Shown here: positions 7,869 through 16,746 of the stretch, piece after piece | How the letters are laid out: the number at the start of each line of letters is the position of its first letter | Position numbering within the stretch: the stretch's first letter is position 1 | Source of the DNA: Fibrobacter sp. UWB15 | GTDB lineage: Bacteria; Fibrobacterota; Fibrobacteria; Fibrobacterales; Fibrobacteraceae | Direction of reading: 5' to 3' | NCBI RefSeq assembly: GCF_900177705.1 | Contig: NZ_FXBA01000011.1 | Location: 1 to 64,000 of the forward strand | DNA: 64,000 nt | Translations under genes and position numbers: made by a program | Notes under the pieces: model-generated | Database searches by the model: none | Told to the model about the DNA's origin: nothing | The model's input: the letters and a program-made list of their open reading frames with translations, nothing else

Positions 7869-8735
7869 TGGATTAATCGTAAAGCCGCGGCGGAAATTTT
7901 CGATGAGGCAGCAGCTGATGCTGACGTCGGTCTCATATTCGGGAATGTCTTCGCGCTTGACCCACATGGCTTCGGAAAGTTCTTCCTTTTGCATGTGGAT
8001 GGTGTCGTCGCCATCGAGTTCGGCGGTAAAGCCTGCGATAAGCGAGTCGCTGAAGGGCCACGGTTGTGAACCGAAATAGCGAATGTTTTTCACGCGGAGG
8101 CCCGATTCTTCCATGACTTCGCGGTGAACGGCCTGTTCCAGGCTTTCGCCGATTTCCACAAATCCCGAAATCAAGAAGAGCCTCGGATTCGGATTGTCGA
8201 TGTTATGCGCCATCAAAAGTTTGTCGCCGTTACGCACGGCCACGATTACGACGGGTGAAATTCTCGGGTACACCACGTTGCCGCACTTGGGGCAAATGAT
8301 GGAGCGTTCGCGGTCGCCGCGAATGGTCCCGTTTCCGCAGCGGCCGCAGAACTTGTTCAAGGATTCCCAGTGAGCGATGTGCGCCGCAGTGGCTCCTCCC
8401 ATACGTTCTACGGGATTCATGCCGCGGAAGGTGCGGTTCCCCATGTATTCGTAGCCTTCGGTGGCGGCACTTGCTGCTGAGTCCGTCTTGCCGGCAAGGC
8501 TATCGTCCAGGAAAAATGCAGTGTCGTCGATGCTGAAAAGGTAATGGCCTTCGAAGTCGTTGAGAGATTTTCCTTGCGATTCCAAAAGTTCGCCTATGCG
8601 TGGAATTGCGTAACCTTCGCCACTCTTCTTGAGAAGCGTTTTGGCTCCGTCATAGCAGATCAGGAAGTCCGAGGACTTCGGGTCTCGGGGCTTGAAATCG
8701 TTGTTGAGTATATGGGGCGCAATCTCGTGAATCAT
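7866..8735 (-). CDS. nudC: NADH pyrophosphatase / RNA deNADding Nudix enzyme NudC
   Basis: A 289-residue protein with the full NudC layout: an N-terminal domain, a zinc ribbon with Cys130, Cys133, Cys148 and Cys151, and a Nudix box at 191-213 (GFVEIGESLE...REVMEESGL). The SQPWPFSDSLI motif that follows marks NADH pyrophosphatases. NudC splits NAD(H) into NMN and AMP and removes NAD caps from RNA 5' ends. The start is ATG 8735, and the gene is divergent from the SNF2 ATPase. The C-terminal end overlaps the edge of a family A hairpin element. Confidence 0.93.
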   Translation of the reverse strand: MIHEIAPHILNNDFKPRDPKSSDFLICYDGAKTLLKKSGEGYAIPRIGELLESQGKSLNDFEGHYLFSIDDTAFFLDDSLAGKTDSAASAATEGYEYMGNRTFRGMNPVERMGGATAAHIAHWESLNKFCGRCGNGTIRGDRERSIICPKCGNVVYPRISPVVIVAVRNGDKLLMAHNIDNPNPRLFLISGFVEIGESLEQAVHREVMEESGLRVKNIRYFGSQPWPFSDSLIAGFTAELDGDDTIHMQKEELSEAMWVKREDIPEYETDVSISCCLIENFRRGFTINP

Positions 8736-8816
8736 TTGAGCATGCTCGGTAGAAGGTTTGACTCAAAAATAGTAAAAAAGCCAATCTGGAGCAATTTTGA
8801 ATTTTTATTTCTTTTA

Positions 8817-8840
8817 AAATTTGCTCAAATGAGCAAATTT
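8817..8840. promoter_or_regulatory. Palindrome upstream of the SNF2 gene, candidate operator
   Basis: AAATTTGCTCA and TGAGCAAATTT flank AA, an almost perfect 24-bp dyad. It ends 17 nt before the TATATT box at 8857, so it would overlap the -35 region. It also lies 80 nt upstream of nudC, so it could control both divergent genes. Confidence 0.5.
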
Positions 8841-8856
8841 TGTCGGAGAAAATTAC

Positions 8857-8862
8857 TATATT
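8857..8862 (+). promoter_or_regulatory. -10 box of probable leaderless SNF2 transcript
   Basis: TATATT lies 9 nt before ATG 8872 with no Shine-Dalgarno between, implying a 5' leader of at most about 3 nt. Confidence 0.45.
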
Positions 8863-8871
8863 TGGGCGGCT

Positions 8872-11800
8872 ATGGATTATGGTGTTTATGGAAGTACCTG
8901 GTGGAGTAAAAAGTGGCTGGACCACTTGCTTGCGGGTGCATCCGGACGCGACATTGACTACGCCTTTAAATATGTGACACGCGGACAGGTGCAGCCCTTT
9001 ACGGTGGCTGATAACCGCGTGATGGCGTCGGTCAAGGGGCCCAACGGTGGACTCCATAATGTGTACCTGGTTTTCCCCAAGTTCGACAAGGAACGCTCCG
9101 ATGTCTTTGTTGGCCTTTTAAAGCAGCAACCTGTAGAATTGGCTGCTCTTGCCAATGGCGCTATAAACCCATCTATCGAACTGATTGTCGGAAAAAGCGG
9201 GCTGGAACTTTTTGAATCCCCAGACCGCGTGAACATGAACTGCGACTGCAAGGATCCGCTTCCGTGCCGCTACGTGATTTCGGTGTTCATGAAACTTGCC
9301 GAGATGATGTCTGCCGATCCGTTTGTACTTTTCAGGATTCACGGACTGGATATTGCTTATTTGAAGGATTACAAGCCGGAACCTATTGAATCGGATGTGC
9401 CGAGCGAACCGACGCTTGTGCGGATTTTGCCGGTGAACAACCGGGTGGCCTCGCCGCGTATTCCGATGTTCAAGTTCGGGGAATGGCGGGACTATTCCCA
9501 TATTCTGCCGGCAATGCTTGCGAACTTCCCGGAGTTTTGCCCGGCGGGGAATTTCAAGAAAAGCTTTGTAGACGAACTGGAACGTTGCCGCGCCTTTTAT
9601 AACCACTTTGAAAAGTTTGAAGAGTTTGCCCAGGATTTTGGTATTTATCACGCGCATACCTTCTTGATGGAAAAGGAACGTCTGCAGATTGTGCATGGGC
9701 GAGGGTGGCAGTGGACGTTTAATCAGCTCGAAGACGAACGTGAAGTGGCGACGGGCCTTTCGGTTGAAAACGTGATGGGGGCCCTTTGCCGATTGAACCA
9801 GGATTGCGTATGGCATAACCACGTGACGGTGCGCTTTGTGCATCAGCTTTTGCAGGTGGCGTATTACCTGGTGCGTTGCGGTGCGATTTATCCGCAGGTG
9901 TTCTGGCTGAATAACGTGACGGCACAGATGCGGTGGTTGCCTGCAGAAATGTTGCCCGACGTGCTCTCGGTGGTGTCGGAACTTGAAAAGTCGGTGCCCG
10001 ATGATTTTGCCTTTACGATGCGGGATCAGACTCGTGAAGACCTAGACAGCGCTGCCGAGCATATATTGTCGGTATTTATCGGCAAACTGTTGCGTTTTGC
10101 CCGAACGGCTCAAAGTTACAAGAAAGGCCCCCACGAAAACCTGCTCGGATTTTTCTTTGATTGCAAGTCGGGGCGTCTTGCTGCCAATGGCCTGAAGATT
10201 CCTTCAAAGATTCAGGCTTGGTTCTCGGTCTACAATTCGCTGGAATTCAACCATAAGATTATTTTCCACTGCTCGGAGCTGGGCAAGGAAATTGCGCTGA
10301 ATGTCCTGGTGGAATCTTCGGCGGGGCGCGAAACGCTGGCAGAGCTTTTTGAAAATAGCGACCCGAGACTTTTGTCGCTGATGAACGTGCTCAATTGCGT
10401 TGCCGAAACCTTCAAACCCCTTAAGGCGTATCTGGAACGCCGCGCCGTGGAACCGTTGGTGATGCAGGGCGCGGAACTCAAGGAGTTCGTTACCTATTCG
10501 GTCAAGAAATTCGAAGTGTTTGGGATCGTGACGGAGATGCCTCGCTCTTTAAGGGAAATGGCGCGGCCCAAGACGCAGATGAAACTGAAGGGCAGCCTCG
10601 GTATCGGTGCGTTTACAGCGGGAGACTTGCTGGACTTTGACTGGGAAGTGGCTCTCGGTGACGAAAATGTTTCTGCCGAAGAATTCTTGCGGCTCGCGAA
10701 GGATGCGGGCGGTCTCTTGAAGTATAAGGACCGCTACATCGAATACACGTCAGATGACTTGGCTCTTTTGCAGCAGCGTCTGGACGAACATGAAAAGAAG
10801 AATGCTTCGGGTGCGGTTGCTGCAGATTCTGCTGAAAATGCCGAAGGCGACTTGGAAAGTGACAACGGCGATTCAGAAACCGAAAACTTTATCCCCTCGA
10901 CGGCGAAGCTGATTCAGGCATGCCTCACGGGCAAATGCGACGACATTCCCGTGAACATGACCGACGGCTTGAAACAACAGTTTGATTCTTGGCGCGGCGA
11001 AACGGAAATCGCCTTGCCGCAGAATTTGAATGCGACGCTCCGCCCTTATCAGGAACGCGGCTATTCCTGGATGTACAAGAATTTGGAAATGGGCTTTGGC
11101 TGCATTCTGGCCGATGACATGGGCTTGGGTAAGACGCTGCAGGTGATTGCATTCTTGCTCAAGCTAAAGCAAGAAGGGCGCCTTGTCGAGAGCCGCGCGC
11201 TCGTGGTGGTGCCGGCGGGCCTTTTGCTGAACTGGCAGATGGAAATCAAGAAGTTCGCGCCCGAGCTCACTGTATTTGCATACCATGGTGCAAGTCGCAA
11301 GCTTGAAAAGTTCGATGCCGACTTGCTGATTACCACGTATTCGACATGCCGCCTCGACTTCAAAAAGCTGGAAAAGTTGAATTGGCAGGTGGTGGTGATT
11401 GACGAAGCGCAGAACATCAAGAATGCCGATAGCGAACAGAGCCGTCGCATTCGCGCGTTCCGTGCACCCATGAAGATTGCCATGAGCGGAACTCCGGTCG
11501 AAAACCGCCTTATGGAATTCTGGACGATTATGGACTTTTGCAACCGTGGCTTTTTGCCTTCGGCAAGCGAATTCCGCGACAAGTTCGAAACGCCGATCCA
11601 GAAGAATGCGAACCAGGCGGTGGCCGAGCATTTCAAGAAGATTACGGCGCCCTTCATGCTGCGCCGCATGAAGACGGATAAGTCTATCATTAGCGACTTG
11701 CCCGACAAGATTCAGCAGAACGAATACGCCGAACTCACGCGCACGCAGGCTGCCCTGTACAAGCGCACGCTTGACGAATTCATGAAACAGTTGGAACTTT

Positions 11801-12534
11801 TGGCCGAGGGCGCATCGCTGGACATCAATGACGATTTGCTTGCGGCCGCCGGCGATTCTGGCGCAAGCTCTGCCGAAGGCGATGGCCATAATCTTTTCAA
11901 ACGCAAGGGCTTGATTCTGCAAATGATTCTCGCGCTCAAGCAGATTTGCAATCACCCGCGTACGTATCTGAAGGCGGGGGAGGCCCGCATCGAAGATTCC
12001 GGCAAGCTCGGCATGTTGCTCGATTTGCTCAAGTCCATCGAAGAATCCGGCGAAAAGACAATCATCTTTACGCAGTTCCGCGAAATGGGCGAACTTTTGA
12101 AAGAAACGCTGGATCGTGAACTTGGTATTGCGGCGGACTTCTATCACGGCGGCTGTACGCAAAACCAGCGCAACGAAATGGTGCGCAAGTTCCAGGAAGA
12201 CCCTGAAACAAAAGTGCTGATTCTTTCGCTGAAGGCGGCTGGCACGGGGTTGAATCTGACTGCCGCATCGCAAGTGATTCATTACGACCTCTGGTGGAAT
12301 CCGGCCATTGAAGCGCAGGCCACTGACCGAGCCTTCCGTATCGGGCAGACAAAGAATGTGCAGGTGCACCGCTTTATTACCAAGGGAACTTTCGAAGAGA
12401 AGATTGATGCCTTGCTAGAAGCCAAGAAGGCTGTAGCCCAGATGACAGTGAATGCCGGCGAAACCTGGCTCGCCGACATGGACGACAAGCAACTCGGCGA
12501 AATCTTCGCCCTCGATTCGGCCTCGGCAATTTAA
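8872..12534 (+). CDS. SWIM zinc-finger SNF2-family helicase/ATPase
   Basis: A 1220-residue SF2 translocase. The N-terminus (about 1-140) ends in a SWIM-type zinc finger (CDCKDPLPCRY, about 124-134). A long helical region and an acidic linker near 645-675 precede the ATPase. The motor holds motif I DDMGLGKT (about 748), motif II DEAQ (about 842), motif III SGTPVENR, motif V KAAGTGLNLT and motif VI QATDRAFRIGQ. This is the arrangement of bacterial HepA/RapA-like SNF2 proteins that remodel protein-nucleic acid complexes. The gene stands alone, with a palindromic candidate operator and a -10 box just before ATG. The target complex is unknown. Confidence 0.92.
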   Translation: MDYGVYGSTWWSKKWLDHLLAGASGRDIDYAFKYVTRGQVQPFTVADNRVMASVKGPNGGLHNVYLVFPKFDKERSDVFVGLLKQQPVELAALANGAINPSIELIVGKSGLELFESPDRVNMNCDCKDPLPCRYVISVFMKLAEMMSADPFVLFRIHGLDIAYLKDYKPEPIESDVPSEPTLVRILPVNNRVASPRIPMFKFGEWRDYSHILPAMLANFPEFCPAGNFKKSFVDELERCRAFYNHFEKFEEFAQDFGIYHAHTFLMEKERLQIVHGRGWQWTFNQLEDEREVATGLSVENVMGALCRLNQDCVWHNHVTVRFVHQLLQVAYYLVRCGAIYPQVFWLNNVTAQMRWLPAEMLPDVLSVVSELEKSVPDDFAFTMRDQTREDLDSAAEHILSVFIGKLLRFARTAQSYKKGPHENLLGFFFDCKSGRLAANGLKIPSKIQAWFSVYNSLEFNHKIIFHCSELGKEIALNVLVESSAGRETLAELFENSDPRLLSLMNVLNCVAETFKPLKAYLERRAVEPLVMQGAELKEFVTYSVKKFEVFGIVTEMPRSLREMARPKTQMKLKGSLGIGAFTAGDLLDFDWEVALGDENVSAEEFLRLAKDAGGLLKYKDRYIEYTSDDLALLQQRLDEHEKKNASGAVAADSAENAEGDLESDNGDSETENFIPSTAKLIQACLTGKCDDIPVNMTDGLKQQFDSWRGETEIALPQNLNATLRPYQERGYSWMYKNLEMGFGCILADDMGLGKTLQVIAFLLKLKQEGRLVESRALVVVPAGLLLNWQMEIKKFAPELTVFAYHGASRKLEKFDADLLITTYSTCRLDFKKLEKLNWQVVVIDEAQNIKNADSEQSRRIRAFRAPMKIAMSGTPVENRLMEFWTIMDFCNRGFLPSASEFRDKFETPIQKNANQAVAEHFKKITAPFMLRRMKTDKSIISDLPDKIQQNEYAELTRTQAALYKRTLDEFMKQLELLAEGASLDINDDLLAAAGDSGASSAEGDGHNLFKRKGLILQMILALKQICNHPRTYLKAGEARIEDSGKLGMLLDLLKSIEESGEKTIIFTQFREMGELLKETLDRELGIAADFYHGGCTQNQRNEMVRKFQEDPETKVLILSLKAAGTGLNLTAASQVIHYDLWWNPAIEAQATDRAFRIGQTKNVQVHRFITKGTFEEKIDALLEAKKAVAQMTVNAGETWLADMDDKQLGEIFALDSASAI

Positions 12535-12540
12535 GTCTGG

Positions 12541-12590
12541 TTGAGCCGAAAGCGACTTGTCTTAACAAGTCGTGTCGGCGAGAGTGAGCG
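12541..12590. repeat. Hairpin element family C, copy 1
   Basis: TGAGCCGAAAGCGACTTGT, loop CTTA, then ACAAGTCGTGTCGGCGAGAGTGAG. The stem is CGACTTGT/ACAAGTCG. The flanks match the reverse complement of the copy at 57957-58006 closely, while the stem bases vary in a compensating way. Confidence 0.65.
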
Positions 12591-12634
12591 CTAAGGGTAC
12601 GTACTTAGTTGATTGGGCGCGAACGGTAATAAAA

Positions 12635-12661
12635 AGAACCTCGATCCATGATCGAGGTTCT
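12635..12661. terminator. Bidirectional terminator between convergent SNF2 and GH5 genes
   Basis: A 12-bp perfect stem AGAACCTCGATC/GATCGAGGTTCT with a CAT loop, flanked by A-rich and T-rich sequence. It serves both the plus-strand SNF2 gene and the minus-strand GH5 gene. Confidence 0.75.
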
Positions 12662-12718
12662 CTGCTTTGTCAAGCATCCCGGCTAGACACTCCAACCTGC
12701 CGGGACTCCACACGAAAT

Positions 12719-14806
12719 TTATTTCAGAATCACCTTCTGCATGTAGCGCTGGCTGCCCTGGCGAACCATGAACATTGCCGGACCGCGGTAGTTGCTAGAA
12801 AGTTCAACTGTATTCATTCCCTTGTTGGCGGTAAAGTTCTGCTGAGCAATCACCTGACCGAGGCTGTTCATGAGAGTTGCCTTGGCCGGAGCGGTCTTTG
12901 CTGCAACAAAGTGGGCGCTCACCATGCCGCTCTGCACGTTCACGAGCATCTTGCTTGCTGCGACGGTTGCAGGCTTGATCGCTGCCGAGCCACCGAGTGC
13001 AACGACCTTGCCACTTGCGGTACCTTCGAGCTGCGGTTTCTTGTCAAAGTCGTCGATGATTTCGGTGGAACCGTCGGCCTTGATACCCTTGATGTAGTCA
13101 AAGGTGATGGTGCCGGTGACCTGTGTGCCGTAGAGGTTCAGGCCGATGGCGTTTGCAGAGTTGAGATCGGTCGGTTCAGAGCGGAAGTCTTCCCATTTAA
13201 CTTGGATTGTCTGGAATGCGCTGGCATCGAGGTCCTTGTCGGCCTGTTCCACAACAGAGGCGTCGAACCAAGCCCAGCTTTCACCCGTCATCATGAAGAG
13301 GTCCATGGAGGTCCAGCCGTATTCGCCGCAGCCATCGCCTGCACCGGTGCAGGGGCCTGCGGTAGCGACTTCGCCCTTCAAGCGAACTTCAATACCCACA
13401 TACTTGGAAAGATCCTTTTTTGCACCCTGAAGGTTGATGCGCAGTGTTCCCACTTCGCTAGAGTCAGAGGTTACAGTCTGGTACGTCACTTGGACGCCCT
13501 TGCCTGCTTCGGTTTCGGGAATGTCGGGGTTCTGGGTAACGATAGAATCAATGCTGTTGCCCGGGAGAGAGGCCTGGCCGTAAGCTTCACGCATGGCGTT
13601 CAAAGTCTCAACGTCGGTAATGTCGCCCACGTTGCCGCCGAACTTGTTCACCTGGCGGCGAATAATGGTGAAGTTGCCGTCGCCTTCGTCTCCGGTATCC
13701 CACACGCAAGGGACAAGGCCGTTCTTTTTGGCTGCGGCGACTGTGTAGCCGTACCAGGCGGCGCGTGCCTTCAGGTGAACCTTCAGGTTGTCTCCGGTGA
13801 GTACACCGAGGCGTTTTACAGCGCCCATTTCACCGATTACAACAGGAATGCCCTTGTCGTAGAAACGGCTCTTGAGGCCACTGAACAGCTGGTCGATAGA
13901 TTTCTTGGATCCGAGTGCGGAGCCGGAGCAGGTGTGTGCAGCGTCATTGCCCGGAGTCTGGTCTTCCCAGTAGTAGAACATCTTGCCCCAGTCTTCGTCG
14001 CCGCTGGTCATGAGCGAGAACTGATATGGGTAAAAGTGGACTTCGGCCATGGTGTAGCCTTCACCTGCCGGGTCGGTCGGGTACATGGAGGCGAGGAGCG
14101 GAGACTTGTCAATTTCGGTACGCGGGGCCTGCACGACCACGATACGGGTGGCGTTGTTTCCGCCGGTAGAACGCACTGCCTTGAGGCATGCTTCGTGATA
14201 GCTCTTGAGAACCTGCATACGGGTTTCGTCAAAAGCCCACTGGCCGTTGTCGGAACCGCCGTTCCACGGGTCGTTCACGCCCGGTTCGTTGGCAGAGGCA
14301 AAAATCAGGTGTTCGTCGTATTCGGCGAACTTGGTTGCAATCTGCTTCCAGTAGCTTTCCTGCTTGGCGGCGATATCGGCTGCAGAAACAGTCACTTCGC
14401 CGGTCTTGTCAAAGCCCTTTCCGTCGAACACGTGGTCTTCGAGCCAACCGCCGTCCCAGTGGCTGTTCAAAATGGCGTACATGCCGTTATTGATAACGAG
14501 ATCAACGACGGTCTTTACGGAGTCAAGCCAGCCGGCATTGATCGTGCCGTTAGAGGCGTGGCTGTCCCAGGCGCAGGGAATACGAACGGTATTGAAACCT
14601 GCATCCTTGATTGCTTTCACGTAAGCGGCGTCCGGGAAGGGGTTACCCCAGTCGGTCGGATTCTTGGGCACTTCCATCGTGTTACCGATGTTGTAACCGA
14701 GACCCATGTCGGGGTAAATTTCGGTTGCCTTGGGGAGGGCGAATGCTGCTGTGCTTGCAAGCAGCGTCATGCCGCAGGCGATTCCGAACAGTCCGTAAAG
14801 TTTCAT
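12719..14806 (-). CDS. GH5 endoglucanase-type enzyme with CBM-like and sorting domains
   Basis: A 695-residue secreted glycoside hydrolase. ATG 14806 is chosen because AAGGAG lies 7 nt upstream and a signal peptide (MKLYGLFGIACGM...AFA) follows. The catalytic GH5 barrel covers about 28-400: NIGNTMEVP, acid/base Glu about 174 in ASANEPG, nucleophile Glu about 324 in VIGEMGAV. Residues about 440-600 look like a beta-sandwich carbohydrate-binding module, perhaps CBM11-like (uncertain). The last 75 residues (LMNSLGQVIAQ...GPAMFMVRQG) resemble the C-terminal sorting domain of type IX secretion substrates. It lies head to tail with a second GH5 gene. Likely substrate is cellulose or beta-glucan. 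Confidence 0.9.
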   Translation of the reverse strand: MKLYGLFGIACGMTLLASTAAFALPKATEIYPDMGLGYNIGNTMEVPKNPTDWGNPFPDAAYVKAIKDAGFNTVRIPCAWDSHASNGTINAGWLDSVKTVVDLVINNGMYAILNSHWDGGWLEDHVFDGKGFDKTGEVTVSAADIAAKQESYWKQIATKFAEYDEHLIFASANEPGVNDPWNGGSDNGQWAFDETRMQVLKSYHEACLKAVRSTGGNNATRIVVVQAPRTEIDKSPLLASMYPTDPAGEGYTMAEVHFYPYQFSLMTSGDEDWGKMFYYWEDQTPGNDAAHTCSGSALGSKKSIDQLFSGLKSRFYDKGIPVVIGEMGAVKRLGVLTGDNLKVHLKARAAWYGYTVAAAKKNGLVPCVWDTGDEGDGNFTIIRRQVNKFGGNVGDITDVETLNAMREAYGQASLPGNSIDSIVTQNPDIPETEAGKGVQVTYQTVTSDSSEVGTLRINLQGAKKDLSKYVGIEVRLKGEVATAGPCTGAGDGCGEYGWTSMDLFMMTGESWAWFDASVVEQADKDLDASAFQTIQVKWEDFRSEPTDLNSANAIGLNLYGTQVTGTITFDYIKGIKADGSTEIIDDFDKKPQLEGTASGKVVALGGSAAIKPATVAASKMLVNVQSGMVSAHFVAAKTAPAKATLMNSLGQVIAQQNFTANKGMNTVELSSNYRGPAMFMVRQGSQRYMQKVILK

Positions 14807-14981
14807 TTTATGCTCCTTTTGGGTTTGCACCCGTTATTTAAGCCTTAGATAACCAAACATCTTAGTCTTTGTATTGAAATTAAATTCTGCCAGAGTTGAT
14901 GTAAATAAAATAGTGCTGCCGTTAAAAAAATGCGGTGCAGATTTCTCAACAAATGTAAATCTAAATTTACGTTATAGAATA

Positions 14982-15016
14982 ATAATTGCCGATTTTACGA
15001 GAAAATCGGCAATTAT
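14982..15016 (-). terminator. Hairpin between the two GH5 genes
   Basis: A 15-bp perfect stem (arms 14982-14996 and 15002-15016, core ATTGCCGATTTT) encloses a 5-nt ACGAG loop, 37 nt after the stop of the upstream GH5 gene. The minus-strand tail TATTATTC is only moderately T-rich. The two cellulase genes therefore probably have separate transcripts. Confidence 0.6.
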
Positions 15017-15052
15017 GGTTTATGGAGAAGTTTCAACAAGGTGTAGAGTTTT

Positions 15053-16603
15053 TTATCTCACTCCAACGACCAACGTCTTGTTGGCGCTCTTGGCGAGGTA
15101 CACGCCCTGGTGGAGACCGGCAAGCGAAAGTTCGAGGTGTCCGCTCTTTTTGGAGGAGGCCCGAATCAGGTTCCCTGTAGCGTCGAACAGGCGAATGGGC
15201 TTGTTGGAATAGAGCATGTTGCCGTGGCGAGTGAATTGCACCGTAGAATTCAGGCCAGCGATGATTGTTGTTGTGGGCTCGCTGGAACTGGAGGCGACTT
15301 CGCTTGAGCTAGATGCCGGTTCGTTGCTGCCGCCCGTGATAAAGTCTTCTACGTGGGTCACACCGGTGTTGTTGTAGTTGCCGAGGTTGTATACGCTGCG
15401 CATGGCGTTGATCACATCGACTTCGAGTACCTTGCCCATCGGAGAAGATTGACGGCGGATGTAGGCCATGTTGTCGTAGCCAGAATTGCTCTCGTTGCCC
15501 ATGTCCCAAAGGATCGGCGTGAGCCCGTACTGCTTGGCGGCGCTCACCACGTCTTTGTGCCACTGCACGCGGCCTTGCTTGTGGAGGTTCAAGTCAGAGC
15601 CGTTCAATTCCGGGCTGCGAACGTTGGCGCCGAATTCGCCCACGATTACCGGATAACCTTTATCCACGTAATTCGTCTTCATTTTGGCAAACTGTTCCTG
15701 CGGATGTACGATGCTTCCGAGCTTGGAATCCACAGAGCCTGCCCAGGCGTTGTAGCCCGCGTTGCGCTTGGGTTCGCCGGCCTTGGTGTAGTCGCCATAG
15801 TAGTACTGCGGCTGAATCATTTCACCACCTGGAGCACCCCAATCCTGCGGACTCGTCATAAGCGTATATTGGTACGGGTCGTAGTAGTGCACCTCGAACA
15901 TCAGGCGGCCTTCAACGTTGTCTTTCGGGAAGGTTGTCACCGGGGCGTTCGCGACGGACTTGTCGATGTCGGTGTTCAAACCCTGAATAATCAGAGTGCG
16001 GGTGGCATTATTGCCGCCTGTGGCGCGGACCGCATCAATGAAAGTCTGGTAGTAATGCATCAGCGTGGATACATGCTGCGATGTCCAAGTGTTAATGTTT
16101 GGGCCGGGTTCGTTGGCGCCTGCAAACATCAAGCGTTCATTGTAGTCCTTGAACTTGTTCGCAATCTGCGTCCAGTAAGTCTTCATCTTGTTGTCAATCG
16201 TCTGGTTGACGCTTGTACCGATGTTGCTCTGGAACCAGCCGCCTTCACCTTCGTGGTGGATGTTCAAAATCGTGTAGAGGCCAGCGCGCATGGCATAGTC
16301 GACTACAGTCTTTACGGAGTCGAGCCAAGTTTCGGTGACCTTGCCGCCGCTCGTGTGGCTGTCCCATGCGCAGGGAATTCGGACCGTGTTGAAACCAGCT
16401 GCCTTTACGGAGTCGAGCAATGCCTGAGTCGGGTAGGGATTGCCCCAGGCAGTGGGGTTGTTCGGTACTTCCATCGAGTTGCCGATGTTGAAACCCATGC
16501 CCATTTTGGCCTGGACTTCCTTGGCGGTGGGGAGCGTCGCTGCGGTCGCAGAAAGGGTTCCTGCGAGGGCAAAGAGGGCTGTTTTTGCAAAAATGTGCTT
16601 CAT
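15053..16603 (-). CDS. GH5 endoglucanase-type enzyme with Ser linker
   Basis: A 516-residue secreted GH5 enzyme, paralogous to its neighbour. A signal peptide (to TAA, about 22) is followed by the catalytic domain with NIGNSMEVP, acid/base Glu about 165 in GANEPG and nucleophile Glu about 322 in VIGEFGANV. A short Ser/Glu linker near 425-445 leads to a C-terminal sorting-like module (IRLFDATGNLIRAS...LHQGVYLAKS). It lacks the carbohydrate-binding region seen in the other copy. AAAGGAC lies 6 nt before ATG. Probably an endo-beta-1,4-glucanase acting outside the cell. Confidence 0.9.
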   Translation of the reverse strand: MKHIFAKTALFALAGTLSATAATLPTAKEVQAKMGMGFNIGNSMEVPNNPTAWGNPYPTQALLDSVKAAGFNTVRIPCAWDSHTSGGKVTETWLDSVKTVVDYAMRAGLYTILNIHHEGEGGWFQSNIGTSVNQTIDNKMKTYWTQIANKFKDYNERLMFAGANEPGPNINTWTSQHVSTLMHYYQTFIDAVRATGGNNATRTLIIQGLNTDIDKSVANAPVTTFPKDNVEGRLMFEVHYYDPYQYTLMTSPQDWGAPGGEMIQPQYYYGDYTKAGEPKRNAGYNAWAGSVDSKLGSIVHPQEQFAKMKTNYVDKGYPVIVGEFGANVRSPELNGSDLNLHKQGRVQWHKDVVSAAKQYGLTPILWDMGNESNSGYDNMAYIRRQSSPMGKVLEVDVINAMRSVYNLGNYNNTGVTHVEDFITGGSNEPASSSSEVASSSSEPTTTIIAGLNSTVQFTRHGNMLYSNKPIRLFDATGNLIRASSKKSGHLELSLAGLHQGVYLAKSANKTLVVGVR

Positions 16604-16675
16604 TTTCGGTCCTTTTTCAGATTACGCCCATAATTTATACCGAAAAATTTGAAACATATTGTATAATCAGCACAC

Positions 16676-16697
16676 CCGTTCAAAAACTATTGAACGG
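16676..16697. promoter_or_regulatory. Inverted repeat between polA and GH5
   Basis: CCGTTCAA and TTGAACGG flank a 6-nt loop in the 143-nt gap downstream of polA and about 75 nt upstream of the GH5 start. There is no T tract. It could be a weak polA terminator or an operator of the cellulase gene. Confidence 0.4.
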
Positions 16698-16746
16698 CTT
16701 ACAACGTACGAAAAGATTTGGTTACTTTGTGAGCATGAGCGGTCGC

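Noticed and set aside
12572-14848. 758-codon open frame opposite the first GH5 gene
   Set aside because: The opposite strand carries a complete GH5 enzyme with signal peptide and catalytic glutamates; the open frame results from codon bias.
15353-16633. 426-codon open frame opposite the second GH5 gene
   Set aside because: Same reason: the antisense shadow of a recognised enzyme.
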